Below the pieces are notes generated by a model. The model was not told where the DNA came from and did no database searches. It saw only the letters and a list, made by a program, of their open reading frames with translations. Below are positions 18,987-27,177 of a stretch of DNA of 64,000 nucleotides, piece after piece. The DNA lies in contig JAXMOE010000002.1 of assembly GCA_034670025.1 (NCBI GenBank), forward strand, positions 62,001-126,000. Direction: 5' to 3'. The translations under genes and the position numbers were made by a program. The DNA comes from PGYR01 sp034670025 (GTDB lineage Bacteria; Bacteroidota; Ignavibacteria; Kapaibacteriales; UBA2268). The first letter of the stretch is position 1. Each line of letters starts with the position of its first letter.

Positions 18987-19082
18987 TTCGTTTTTCTGCT
19001 TTTAATAAATAGAGTTGACTTTAATTTACTAACTTATTTTGAAAATTAAATTAACTATATTTTTATTAATTACCCAACCCCA

Positions 19083-19111
19083 CAAAAAAACCCCACCAAA
19101 TTGGCAGGGTT
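19083..19111 (-). terminator. Terminator of the ompA-thyX-E2 operon
   Basis: A 10-bp stem with two G-U pairs (19102-19111 with 19089-19098 on the minus strand, loop ATT) is followed by a run of Ts, 27 bases after the stop codon of the E2 gene. Confidence 0.8.
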
Positions 19112-19137
19112 AATAAAACTTAATATAAGGGATTAGC

Positions 19138-20844
19138 TTATAAAGCTATTGTATTCTCGTTCATATTTTCCAATGAATCAACAATTGCTTTCAGCGTTTG
19201 ACCAGCTAACATACCATCTACTACTCTGTGATCATAAGTGATTGAGCAATACATAATCTGGCGGACAGCAATTGAGTCAGAACCATTCACAGTCATTACT
19301 TTTGCTTGCTTCTTGATAGCTCCAACGCCAATGATTGCTACTTGTGGTTGATTAATCACAGGAGTACCGAACAGAGTACCAAAAGTACCTACGTTGGTCA
19401 ACGTAATTGTACCACCTTGTATGTCGTCTGGCTGTAAGTTCTTAGAGCGAGCTCTGCCAGCCAAATCATTGATTGATCTTTGCAATCCAGTCAGTCCGTA
19501 GTTATCAGCATTCTTGATAACTGGTACAATCAAGTTACCGTCAGGCAATGCAGCTGCAAAACCTAAGTTCAATCTGTTGTGCTTGATGATATTAGTACCA
19601 TCTACACTTACATTTATCATTGGGAATTGCTTAACGCCTTCTATTACTGCTTTAGCAAAGAAAGGAGTGTAAGTCAATTTCATTCCTTCTCTTTCTAAGA
19701 AGCTAGCTTTTGTTTTCTCTCTGTAGTTCACAATGTCAGTTACGTCAACTTCGGCAACACTTGTTACGTGAGCTGAAGTTTGCTTAGAGTTAACCATGTG
19801 TGCAGCGATTAGCTTACGCATTCTGTCCATTGGGATAACTTCCGAATCGCCACCACTAAAGTTAGAAGCCGATTGGCTCGGTGCTTTCGATGGAGCAGGA
19901 GCAGATTGTTGTTGCTGCGGCTGTTGAGCAGGAGCAGAACCTCTGTTGCTGATGTAGTTTTCCAAATCGTCTTTGGTTATTCTACCATCATTACCAGAAC
20001 CGTTGATAGTCATCAACTCTTCTAAAGATACTTTCTCGTCAGTAGCCATAGCTCTCACTAATGGAGAGAAGAAATTACCGTCTTTGTTACGAGGAATATC
20101 GTAAGTAGTTCCTTGCACTTGCTGACCGCCACCGCTCGGTTGAGCAGTAGTTTGTGCAGCTGGCTTAGCAGCAGGTTTCGATTCCTCTTTCTTAGCAGGA
20201 GCAGACTTAGCAGGAGCAGATTTTTTAGCACCGCCGCCACCTTTTGTAGCGATTTTACCGATTACTGAACCAACTTCTACAGTCTCTTCTTCTTGTGCTA
20301 ATATTTGATGCAATACACCTGCAACTGGAGATGGAACTTCTGTATCTACTTTGTCAGTAGATATTTCTAATATCATCTCGTCTCTTTCTATTTCATCGCC
20401 TTCATTTTTCAGCCATTTTGTGATAGTCCCTTCTTGAAGTGATTCACCCATCTTAGGCATAACCAAATCTTGAAGACCGCCACCAGCTTCATCGCTACTG
20501 TCATCTGAACTATCGTCTGATGTGTCATCAGTTGACTCTTCTGGCTCAGGAGCAGGAGCTTCTTCTTGGCTACTGTTATCAGAGCCACCAGTAGTGCCAG
20601 CAGCTGCTTCTGTATCTAATTCAGCTATTTTAGCACCAACTTCTACTACTTCTTCTTCTTGAGCTAATATTTTGGTTAATACTCCTGATTGAGGAGACGG
20701 CACTTCCGTATCTACTTTGTCAGTAGATATTTCTAATATCATCTCGTCTCTTTCAACAGTCTCACCTTCTTTCTTCAACCATTTGATAATGGTTCCTTCT
20801 TGTAAAGATTCGCCCATCTTGGGCATTACTACATCAACTTTCAT
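19138..20844 (-). CDS. Dihydrolipoamide acyltransferase (E2) of a 2-oxoacid dehydrogenase, two lipoyl domains
   Basis: 568 residues. Two lipoyl domains (about 1-77 and 126-203), each with M-P-K-M-G-E-S and lipoyl lysines K43 and K165 in S-T-D-K-V-D. An acidic Ser/Asp/Glu linker (about 88-122) lies between them, then an Ala/Pro/Lys linker. The peripheral-subunit-binding domain (about 258-300) carries RAMATDEKVSLEEL, and the catalytic acyltransferase domain (about 335-568) the active-site DHRVVDG (538-544). It moves acyl groups from E1 to CoA in pyruvate, 2-oxoglutarate or branched-chain dehydrogenase; E1 and E3 genes are not in the window, so which complex is undecided. SD GGGAG precedes it. 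Confidence 0.93.
   Translation of the reverse strand: MKVDVVMPKMGESLQEGTIIKWLKKEGETVERDEMILEISTDKVDTEVPSPQSGVLTKILAQEEEVVEVGAKIAELDTEAAAGTTGGSDNSSQEEAPAPEPEESTDDTSDDSSDDSSDEAGGGLQDLVMPKMGESLQEGTITKWLKNEGDEIERDEMILEISTDKVDTEVPSPVAGVLHQILAQEEETVEVGSVIGKIATKGGGGAKKSAPAKSAPAKKEESKPAAKPAAQTTAQPSGGGQQVQGTTYDIPRNKDGNFFSPLVRAMATDEKVSLEELMTINGSGNDGRITKDDLENYISNRGSAPAQQPQQQQSAPAPSKAPSQSASNFSGGDSEVIPMDRMRKLIAAHMVNSKQTSAHVTSVAEVDVTDIVNYREKTKASFLEREGMKLTYTPFFAKAVIEGVKQFPMINVSVDGTNIIKHNRLNLGFAAALPDGNLIVPVIKNADNYGLTGLQRSINDLAGRARSKNLQPDDIQGGTITLTNVGTFGTLFGTPVINQPQVAIIGVGAIKKQAKVMTVNGSDSIAVRQIMYCSITYDHRVVDGMLAGQTLKAIVDSLENMNENTIAL
20342..20388 (-). repeat. 47-base direct repeat within the E2 gene, copy in lipoyl domain 2
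   Basis: This 47-base stretch is identical to 20708-20754 in lipoyl domain 1 and encodes the region around the lipoylated lysine. The codons themselves, not only the residues, are identical, which suggests recent duplication or gene conversion between the domains. Confidence 0.85.
20708..20754 (-). repeat. 47-base direct repeat within the E2 gene, copy in lipoyl domain 1
   Basis: Partner of the repeat at 20342-20388, 366 bases apart, which is one lipoyl domain plus linker (122 codons). Confidence 0.85.
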
Positions 20845-20944
20845 TTTTTATAAACTCCCGTTTATGTCTTTTCTTAGTTTTGTTTTTTTCAATTATCGTA
20901 AATTAACCAAATTTGAAAATTAAAGCAAAGTAAATACTTATTGC

Positions 20945-21685
20945 TTACTTATTTTCAGCACTTTCAGGTATCTCAAATACAGAATCATTGTACTTTCTGT
21001 TCAATATTATCTCGTCTAATTCGAGGCGAGTTACCTCGTTCCCATTGAAGAACGTAGCAAAGCTGAATGGCATCATTATGCCGTCAACTTCCTGATACTT
21101 AGACAAATAATTCTGGTAAGTTACTCTTTGTCCTTGTGCAGTTGTTTCTGTTTCTATCATTTTTATCAAATCTGAGTGTTTGTCCAAGTATATATAAGAC
21201 TTGGGTCCTGCTTCCGTTTTCCAAACTTTTAACATTTTGTATTCAGTACTTTCTATAGTTCTCAAACCTTCATAATCGACTTTAGTTCCGTTCTCCTTGT
21301 AATTATCAAACGGCCCGAGCACTAATGCTTTTTGCCCTAATACTTGCTCAGCTGAGCGTTCGTCCATAGGTGTTGGTTCAGTTATTCCCGTTTGAGGAAC
21401 AACGTGCCACCCCTTATTGCCAAGAACTGATTGAACTATTTTTACAGAATCAATTACTGTTTTGACTTTAATTTTGTTGGGTTTTACAAAGATAAATTGA
21501 AACTCACCTGGCGTGTTGTTTGTCAACCTAGAACCACCAATAAGATGGAATGAAGAGATTGATTCAAACTTTTCTTTGCCACCAATTGCATCATAGTAAA
21601 GTGCAATAACTTCATCAGCTGTTTGTGAGCTGAGAGAGGACATTCCAAAAATTAGTATTGAGATTAATATTGATATTTTCTTCAT
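20945..21685 (-). CDS. LolA-like periplasmic protein
   Basis: 246 residues with a signal peptide (about 1-20, SSLSSQ). The pattern ADEVIALYYDAIGGKEKFESI, then GEFQFIFVKPNKIKVKTV and a series of strands ending in VFEIPE is that of the LolA/outer-membrane lipoprotein-sorting fold common in FCB-group genomes. LolA-fold proteins bind lipid acyl chains in the periplasm; whether this one carries lipoproteins is not shown. It lies between thyX (26-base gap) and the E2 gene in a same-strand run. Confidence 0.65.
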   Translation of the reverse strand: MKKISILISILIFGMSSLSSQTADEVIALYYDAIGGKEKFESISSFHLIGGSRLTNNTPGEFQFIFVKPNKIKVKTVIDSVKIVQSVLGNKGWHVVPQTGITEPTPMDERSAEQVLGQKALVLGPFDNYKENGTKVDYEGLRTIESTEYKMLKVWKTEAGPKSYIYLDKHSDLIKMIETETTAQGQRVTYQNYLSKYQEVDGIMMPFSFATFFNGNEVTRLELDEIILNRKYNDSVFEIPESAENK

Positions 21686-21711
21686 AAATATACTTGTTTT
21701 ATTTATTATTC

Positions 21712-22548
21712 TTAACTCATCGAGGTTAACTTAGTTTTAAGTTCACCATATTCACGCTTACTTAATTTTAATTCGTCCAAATTCAAATCTTCTAACTTTG
21801 TACCGTTGAGCAACTCTTTCAGTGCATTTAGTTCTGGCTTCGAAAAGTTTGCAGCATTCAATCTATAATCTTCGAATGCTTCCCAAGCGTGTGGAACTAT
21901 TTGTTTTACTATCTCAGCCATTGCTTCGCCAAACACTCTGATTTCGTACTGTGCGTGCGAGTCAATACGTAAACGTAAGAAATGAAATAAATTGTGTAAA
22001 TCAATTTTCCAATACCATTCTGTGTAGTTCGACAATGGTAAGTTAATTCTTGCTAACTCCCTTGCAAAGTTGTCGTCGAGCAAGTTCTCGTAGTCTTTGT
22101 ACAAATCTTTCTGAACTTTGCTAATGCTATCTTGTATCTGCTTTGCTTTTTCTGGTTCAAACGCCTCTTCGCTTCTACCTTGTTTGTTGTTCTCGCTTTG
22201 TGGTCGAATTTGCTCCAAATCTGGAACATAAAAATCGTCTTTCATAATAGAGTAGCGACCGCTGTATTCATTTACATTTGCTGTTCTGTGGCGAATCCAC
22301 TGACGTGCAATGAATATTGGTAGCTTTATATGAAACTTGAACTCCACCATCTCGAACGGTGTAGTGTGCCAATGTCTCATCAAGTAGCGGATTAGTCCTC
22401 TGTCTTCTCTAACTGTTTTTGTACCCGAACCGTAAGAAACTCTTGCAGCTTGAACTATAGAAGAGTCATCTCCCATAACGTCAACTAATCTTACGAACCC
22501 GTGGTCTAAACATTTTATTTCTTTTCCAATCAAATCTTCTTTGCTCAT
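21712..22548 (-). CDS. thyX: Flavin-dependent thymidylate synthase
   Basis: 278 residues. Converts dUMP to dTMP with FAD, NADPH and methylene-tetrahydrofolate. The ThyX signature RHR-x7-S is exact (R86 H87 R88 ... S96), within R-H-R-T-A-N-V-N-E-Y-S-G-R-Y-S; the usual first Ser is Asn here. Upstream VSYGSGTK and the following helix RYLMRHWHTTPFE are also family features, as is the C-terminal HLFHFLRLRIDSHAQYEIR block with its conserved Arg/Asp/His residues. It starts 16 bases after the vWA-OmpA lipoprotein gene. No thyA is seen in the window. Confidence 0.96.
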   Translation of the reverse strand: MSKEDLIGKEIKCLDHGFVRLVDVMGDDSSIVQAARVSYGSGTKTVREDRGLIRYLMRHWHTTPFEMVEFKFHIKLPIFIARQWIRHRTANVNEYSGRYSIMKDDFYVPDLEQIRPQSENNKQGRSEEAFEPEKAKQIQDSISKVQKDLYKDYENLLDDNFARELARINLPLSNYTEWYWKIDLHNLFHFLRLRIDSHAQYEIRVFGEAMAEIVKQIVPHAWEAFEDYRLNAANFSKPELNALKELLNGTKLEDLNLDELKLSKREYGELKTKLTSMS

Positions 22549-22564
22549 TTATTAGCTTCTTATT

Positions 22565-24436
22565 TTATTTGTATGTTACTTTCGTTTTATATTTTTTCAT
22601 TATTCTCGATGCCGTCACTTTTGCATCTTCTTCATCTTCAAAACCCCAAAGCATAACTCTGTAAACAGGCTCGTCACCGATTAGGTAGCTATCGTAGTAG
22701 GCATTGTAACCACGCTTGCTCCACTTTCTTACATCTGCAGCAGCTTCGTCTTCAGTCCATTGTTGTGCTACAATAATCTCAAACGGTGATTTGCTTGCTG
22801 GGTTAATCCATTTCAGCTCAACTCTTCTGTTGTATGCTTTTTGCCATGGAGTTTGTCCCAATATATAAAGTGGTTTCGAGAACCCTTCGGAGTCCGTTAG
22901 TATCTGTTTCTCATCCGCACCAGCTTTTACCAGAGAGCTTTTGACTTTGGTTGCTCTGTCGTTGGATACCTGTGCATTCTCTGCCTTATCACCTTCATTG
23001 TCACTATGCCCAGTTAGCTTTACCTTGTATTCTGGATTACTTTTAAGAACATTAGCAAGCTCCATAATAGAGTTTTCGTAATCGCCTCTGTAATCATCAG
23101 TTTTTTGTTCAAATATTGCTACTGATTGATAGTACGAGTGAAACTCATTTTTTGTTGGGTTAACAACAATTCCATCTTCAACAGATTTATCGCCATATTT
23201 CAGCACCAACTTACCGTAAGAATCTCCGCATTCTCTCTCGTTAGCATCATAATCTACCGAAACTGCATAGTGGTTGTTCATTGCAAAATCAATTTCTCTC
23301 AATATTTGCTCAGCGTTTTGTAAACTATCTGAATTCACTTGATAAAGTTTACCACCTGTTGAGTTAGCAATTTTTTGAAGGGAAAATGAGTTGTAAGCAT
23401 CTCCAATCGCAATTACATATATAGGAATACCGAAATTTTTGGCTGCATTTATAATATCGCTCGGGCTGTAAATAAGTGATGAATTGTCCTCACTGTAAGT
23501 GATTAACACCACGGCTTTGTTCTTGTCTTTAGAAACTTCGGAAGTGAAGACTACTAAGTTGTTGTAAAGTGCCTTATACAATCCCGAAAGCCCACTTGGC
23601 TCTGGTAAGTCATAATTAATAAACTTATCGTAAAACTCTTGTTTTGGCAACAGTGAAGTGTATTCTATATAGTTTTGATTGAAATATGAAAAGCTCAACC
23701 TATCTTCTGAGTCTATTGACTCCGAGAAATTGAGGATTCTTTCGAGCAAAGGGAAGTTGAATTCTGCCACTGCTGAATTGTCAAATACTATTGAATATTC
23801 AGAGCTGTTGGTTTTGTGCACTTCTTCTATCGCAAGATTACCAGACGATGTTGAGCTTTTAGTACACATTTGAATAAAAGACAAATCTACAACTTCTGAG
23901 TTCAGACCATTGATAAAGTTCCCATTCTCATCTAATATAATTGTTTCGAACTCAAGTTTATCTTCTTTTACAATTGAGTTTGTAATCTTTAATCTAACTG
24001 GTGCAGCTTCTGGACCAATAGAGCCATTGATAAATTTGGAGCTTGTAGAATTTGGCTTGTATGAGCTTATAATATTGTCCGATTGCTCAGGTTCATTAAT
24101 TTTGCTTTTTACAATGTTCCCTTTTTCTTCTAACTGGTCTTTGACTTCTACTATCCATTTGTAAGCTACTGTGTCTGCATCGTGCAAAGCAGTAATCTTG
24201 TAATCTGTAGTAGTTTCTGGGGATACCTTTGCACTGTCTATGGCGTTGTAGTCCTTGTCATAAGACTCTACTTTTACCTTTTCGGCATTGGCAAAATCCC
24301 ACTTCATTGTTGCTATCTCGCCTTTCTGTATTTCGCTATAACCCTCGAATTTATTCGACGATATTGGTTTTGACGAAGTACAAGCTATTGAAAGCCCCAA
24401 AGTTAATACTATTAGTAGTTTGACTAAATTACTCAA
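22565..24436 (-). CDS. Lipoprotein with vWA-like, OmpA and SPOR domains
   Basis: 623 residues. Lipoprotein signal ends S-I-A-C (Cys19). An Ig-like strand region follows (about 30-100). A vWA-like domain (about 150-375) contains KAVVLITYSEDNS and FGIPIYVIAIGDAYN; its first metal-binding block is weak (VFDNSAV). The OmpA domain (about 430-545) has TGHSDNEGDKAENAQVSNDR and YNRRVEL, the peptidoglycan-binding Asp and Arg. The end (about 550-623) reads as a SPOR domain, FEIIVAQQW to KKYKTKVTY, also a peptidoglycan binder. So the protein is lipid-anchored and doubly tethered to the wall. Divergent from another OmpA gene at 24639. Confidence 0.8.
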   Translation of the reverse strand: MSNLVKLLIVLTLGLSIACTSSKPISSNKFEGYSEIQKGEIATMKWDFANAEKVKVESYDKDYNAIDSAKVSPETTTDYKITALHDADTVAYKWIVEVKDQLEEKGNIVKSKINEPEQSDNIISSYKPNSTSSKFINGSIGPEAAPVRLKITNSIVKEDKLEFETIILDENGNFINGLNSEVVDLSFIQMCTKSSTSSGNLAIEEVHKTNSSEYSIVFDNSAVAEFNFPLLERILNFSESIDSEDRLSFSYFNQNYIEYTSLLPKQEFYDKFINYDLPEPSGLSGLYKALYNNLVVFTSEVSKDKNKAVVLITYSEDNSSLIYSPSDIINAAKNFGIPIYVIAIGDAYNSFSLQKIANSTGGKLYQVNSDSLQNAEQILREIDFAMNNHYAVSVDYDANERECGDSYGKLVLKYGDKSVEDGIVVNPTKNEFHSYYQSVAIFEQKTDDYRGDYENSIMELANVLKSNPEYKVKLTGHSDNEGDKAENAQVSNDRATKVKSSLVKAGADEKQILTDSEGFSKPLYILGQTPWQKAYNRRVELKWINPASKSPFEIIVAQQWTEDEAAADVRKWSKRGYNAYYDSYLIGDEPVYRVMLWGFEDEEDAKVTASRIMKKYKTKVTYK

Positions 24437-24592
24437 ATTTGTTTATCATTTTATAATAAATAAAATATCAAAATAACAATAATTATTAGAAAAGTTAAAC
24501 AATGTAAAAAAAATATGACACTTTTGCTCGAATAGAGACCTAATTAATCAATAATAAGTAAAATTACTGTGTCATTATTTTGAATTAAAGCT

Positions 24593-24600
24593 TAAGTTTG
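24593..24600 (+). promoter_or_regulatory. Possible Bacteroidota-type -7 element upstream of OmpA gene
   Basis: TAAGTTTG at 24593-24600 matches the TAnnTTTG -7 consensus of the Bacteroidota primary sigma factor. I see no clear -33 TTTG at the usual spacing. The 39-base leader holds a good SD (AAGGAG) before the ATG at 24639. Such matches are frequent in AT-rich DNA. Confidence 0.35.
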
Positions 24601-24638
24601 TATATTATTATAAAGTAAAACAAATAAAAGGAGTTAAT

Positions 24639-26561
24639 ATGAAGTTTATTAGATTATTTCTAATCTTAGCTGTAATAGCTACAAGTTCAGTTTTGTCGCA
24701 AGACAAAAAATTAGAACGACCAGAAAAATATAGAATTGGTTTGGACTTAGGTCTTAACTATAACATGGCAGGACTTGGTTACCAAGACCTTAGTCCTAAT
24801 GGTGGAGATTTTCCAACATTATATACCAATGACGGTACAGGTATTGCACCTTACTTCGGTCTTCGTGCTGAGTATATCTCGAGTGATTGGTGGGGAATTG
24901 GTTTGCAAATCGGATATGACGACAGGTCTGCATTAGTTGTTGACCAATCTTTCGATAACGAGCCAGAATTCGACATCACAAATAGCTATGTTAATATAGC
25001 TCCTTATTTAAAAATAAATGAGTTCGTTGCAAGAAACTTAAGTGCTTATGTTGGCCCAGTTTTGGCTTTCAAAATGGCTGGGGAGTTTGACTATGACCCA
25101 ATGAATGGTATGGCTGCAACAACTGGAATGGAAGCTACTGAGTTAGACGATATGACTTTTGGTGCTCAATTGGGTTTCAGCTATGATATTAGAGTTGCTC
25201 CAATTGGCGAAAGTTCTATTTTCGTACTTTCTCCATTTATCGAAGGTTCTTGGTTGATTTCTCAGAAAGCTCCTAAGTTAGATGAGCAAGATGGATTTGA
25301 CGACACTTGGACTACTGTTACTGCAAGATTGGGTGTAACCGCTGCTATCGATTTCATCCCTAACTTGGTTGCTGCTCCAACTGGTGGACAATACGCTACT
25401 GTACTTCCTCCTTACGAAGGTAAAGTAATTCAGAGAGTAGTGGAAGAATCATTCCCACTTATTCCTTATGTTTTCTTCAATCCGGGTGAGAAAAACTTGG
25501 CTCCTCGCTACTCAATATTGAGTCAAGGTGAAGCGAACAACTTTAATAAAGAAGAAGTTTTAGATTTAACAGACAACAAAGCATTGGCTGGTGAAACAGC
25601 TACGAATAAAAAATTAGCTGTTTATCACGAAATATTGAATATATATGCACAAGAGCTAAAAGATGATGACGACCTAACTGTCCAGCTTATCGGTTCTGCA
25701 CCAAAAGCAAACGACGGTGACGCATTGGCTAATACTGTTAAAGATTACTTAGTTAACATACACGGTATAGATGCAAGTAGAGTAACTACTAAAGGTCAAA
25801 AAATGCCACGTATCCCATCTGGTAGCTCAGCTACTCCAGTGAATGACAGACCTTTGGCTGACGTTGAGAACAGAAGAGTTGAGTTTGTATTCAGCAAGCC
25901 AGATGTTTACAAAATGTTAGACGTTAAGATGATAGATGAATACCCAATTGATAATGATATATTAGTTACTTTGAACACTAATGTAAAGTATAGCTCTTGG
26001 AATATGAATATCACAGATGAAAATGGCAAAATATTTACTTATGGCCCTTACTTCGGTCAAACTGAAAGAATCTCTCCTTATGAAATTCTAAAAGGTAAAG
26101 ACGAAGGCGATTATAGTGGAAGTATTGAAATAGTACAACAAGATGGCACTACTATCAACGATCAAGCTGAGTTTAGCTTAGTTAAAGAAATGGACGACAC
26201 TCAAATAGGTGAAAGATACACTATCCTATTTAACTACGGTCAAGCCGATGCAATTAAGAACTCTGAGAATGATTTGAGAACAATTGTAGCTCCAAAGGTT
26301 GACAACGAAGAACTATTAGTTATCTCTGGTCACACTGACCCGATTGGTAAAACTCAAGTAAATTCTGAAATTTCTCAGAAAAGAGCTAACGAAGCAAGAG
26401 ACATATTTATGAATGAGTTTACTTCACAAGCGAAGAAAGACAATATCATTTCTTACGGTTATGGTGAGCAATACTCAGCTGGTACTTATGACAACACTTT
26501 GCCTGAGGGCAGAATGTACAACAGGAACGTAACTATTGATATAGTTCCTACTGCTAAGTAA
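24639..26561 (+). CDS. Outer membrane OmpA family protein with two OmpA-like domains
   Basis: 640 residues with signal peptide (about 1-20, SSVLSQ) and SD AAGGAG. Residues 25-250 form an N-terminal beta-barrel (PYFGLRAEYISSDWWGIGLQ). A first OmpA-like domain (about 275-425) keeps the fold (PYVFFNPGEKNLAP, VENRRVEFVF) but its peptidoglycan-binding loop reads GSAPKANDGDALANTVKDYL, without the usual D/R pair. A second OmpA domain (about 520-640) is canonical: GHTDPIGKTQVNSEISQKR and MYNRNVTI. An Ig-like linker separates them. Probably an abundant structural porin-like protein tied to the wall. A strong terminator follows. Confidence 0.85.
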   Translation: MKFIRLFLILAVIATSSVLSQDKKLERPEKYRIGLDLGLNYNMAGLGYQDLSPNGGDFPTLYTNDGTGIAPYFGLRAEYISSDWWGIGLQIGYDDRSALVVDQSFDNEPEFDITNSYVNIAPYLKINEFVARNLSAYVGPVLAFKMAGEFDYDPMNGMAATTGMEATELDDMTFGAQLGFSYDIRVAPIGESSIFVLSPFIEGSWLISQKAPKLDEQDGFDDTWTTVTARLGVTAAIDFIPNLVAAPTGGQYATVLPPYEGKVIQRVVEESFPLIPYVFFNPGEKNLAPRYSILSQGEANNFNKEEVLDLTDNKALAGETATNKKLAVYHEILNIYAQELKDDDDLTVQLIGSAPKANDGDALANTVKDYLVNIHGIDASRVTTKGQKMPRIPSGSSATPVNDRPLADVENRRVEFVFSKPDVYKMLDVKMIDEYPIDNDILVTLNTNVKYSSWNMNITDENGKIFTYGPYFGQTERISPYEILKGKDEGDYSGSIEIVQQDGTTINDQAEFSLVKEMDDTQIGERYTILFNYGQADAIKNSENDLRTIVAPKVDNEELLVISGHTDPIGKTQVNSEISQKRANEARDIFMNEFTSQAKKDNIISYGYGEQYSAGTYDNTLPEGRMYNRNVTIDIVPTAK

Positions 26562-26587
26562 GTTTCAGATTAAATAGATGAATTAGA

Positions 26588-26617
26588 AAGCTCGGCTGCA
26601 AGGTCGAGCTTTTTTTA
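26588..26617 (+). terminator. Terminator after OmpA-like gene
   Basis: AAGCTCG (26588-26594) pairs with CGAGCTT (26605-26611) around a 10-base loop, followed by seven Ts. The stem and loop are nearly the same sequence as the terminator of the FKBP gene at 33289-33312 on the other strand. Confidence 0.85.
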
Positions 26618-26836
26618 TGGTTTTAATCGGAGTTAAACAAAGGTATTTATTTGTAGAGTTATCACTAACACTTTAGTTAAATACTGCTGAAGATAAAAGG
26701 TGATGGTAAATAATATCAATTAAGTATAAAAGATAAAGCAATTCATAATTATCTTTACCAGCATAGCTTTACTACAAATGGTGGGTGACAAGAAATAGAA
26801 TTGAAATTGAGTGAACTTTACCCCACTTCCAGAGGT

Positions 26837-26956
26837 ATGAACTTAGATATGTTCAATTTTGATAAAAAGCACTTGGAGTAGTTAGCTATCCTGATTGCAA
26901 ACAACAAAGATGAAAAGTTTAGATTGCTGATTGACAAGTTAGAACTTTTACAATAA
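26837..26956 (+). pseudogene. Possible small gene remnant with internal stop
   Basis: From an ATG at 26837 the frame reads MNLDMFNFDKKHLE, meets a TAG at 26879, and continues in the same frame as LAILIANNKDEKF then RLLIDKLELLQ before TAA at 26954. The composition is that of a normal amphipathic helical protein on both sides of the stop. A possible N-terminal piece is read in another frame just upstream. I cannot name the parent gene. It lies in the longest gap of the window (26562-27030), where I see nothing else before the terminator and tRNA. Confidence 0.3.
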
Positions 26957-26983
26957 AGTGTTCCTTGTAAGATTGTATATAAG

Positions 26984-27027
26984 CATAAAAAAACCCCTTG
27001 CATCATAACAATACAAGGGGTTTTTCT
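26984..27027 (-). terminator. Terminator downstream of tRNA(CAU)
   Basis: A 10-bp perfect stem (26991-27000 with 27014-27023, AAACCCCTTG paired to CAAGGGGTTT) with a 13-base loop, flanked by A and T runs so that it can work in both directions. For the minus strand it ends the tRNA transcript four bases after the mature 3' end region. Confidence 0.8.
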
Positions 27028-27030
27028 GTG

Positions 27031-27104
27031 TGGGCCCAGAGAGACTTGAACTCCCGACAAATGGATTATGAGTCCACTGCTCTAACCAACTGAGCTATGG
27101 GCCC
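27031..27104 (-). tRNA. tRNA with anticodon CAU (elongator Met or lysidine Ile2)
   Basis: 74 bases fold as a complete cloverleaf: acceptor GGGCCCA paired with TGGGCCC, D arm GCTC/GAGC, anticodon arm GTGGA/TCCAT with loop CTCATAA (anticodon CAT), variable TTGTC, T arm GGGAG/CTCTC with loop TTCAAGT, discriminator A. CCA is not encoded (the next bases are CAC). The anticodon fits elongator Met or tRNA-Ile2, in which C34 becomes lysidine; the GGGCCC acceptor resembles Ile2 of E. coli (GGCCCC), but I cannot decide. It is not initiator tRNA, because the first acceptor pair is Watson-Crick. Confidence 0.95.
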
Positions 27105-27177
27105 CGAACATTTCTTTTTTTTCTTTCTGTTTTTTACAGAGTTTCAAATATAAGAAGAATTAGTTTTTAATTCCAAA

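Noticed and set aside
26818..27060. 80-residue open frame on the minus strand overlapping the tRNA
   Set aside because: Its N-terminus is read from the tRNA gene and its middle from the terminator hairpin; such frames are a common artefact and it has no supporting protein features.
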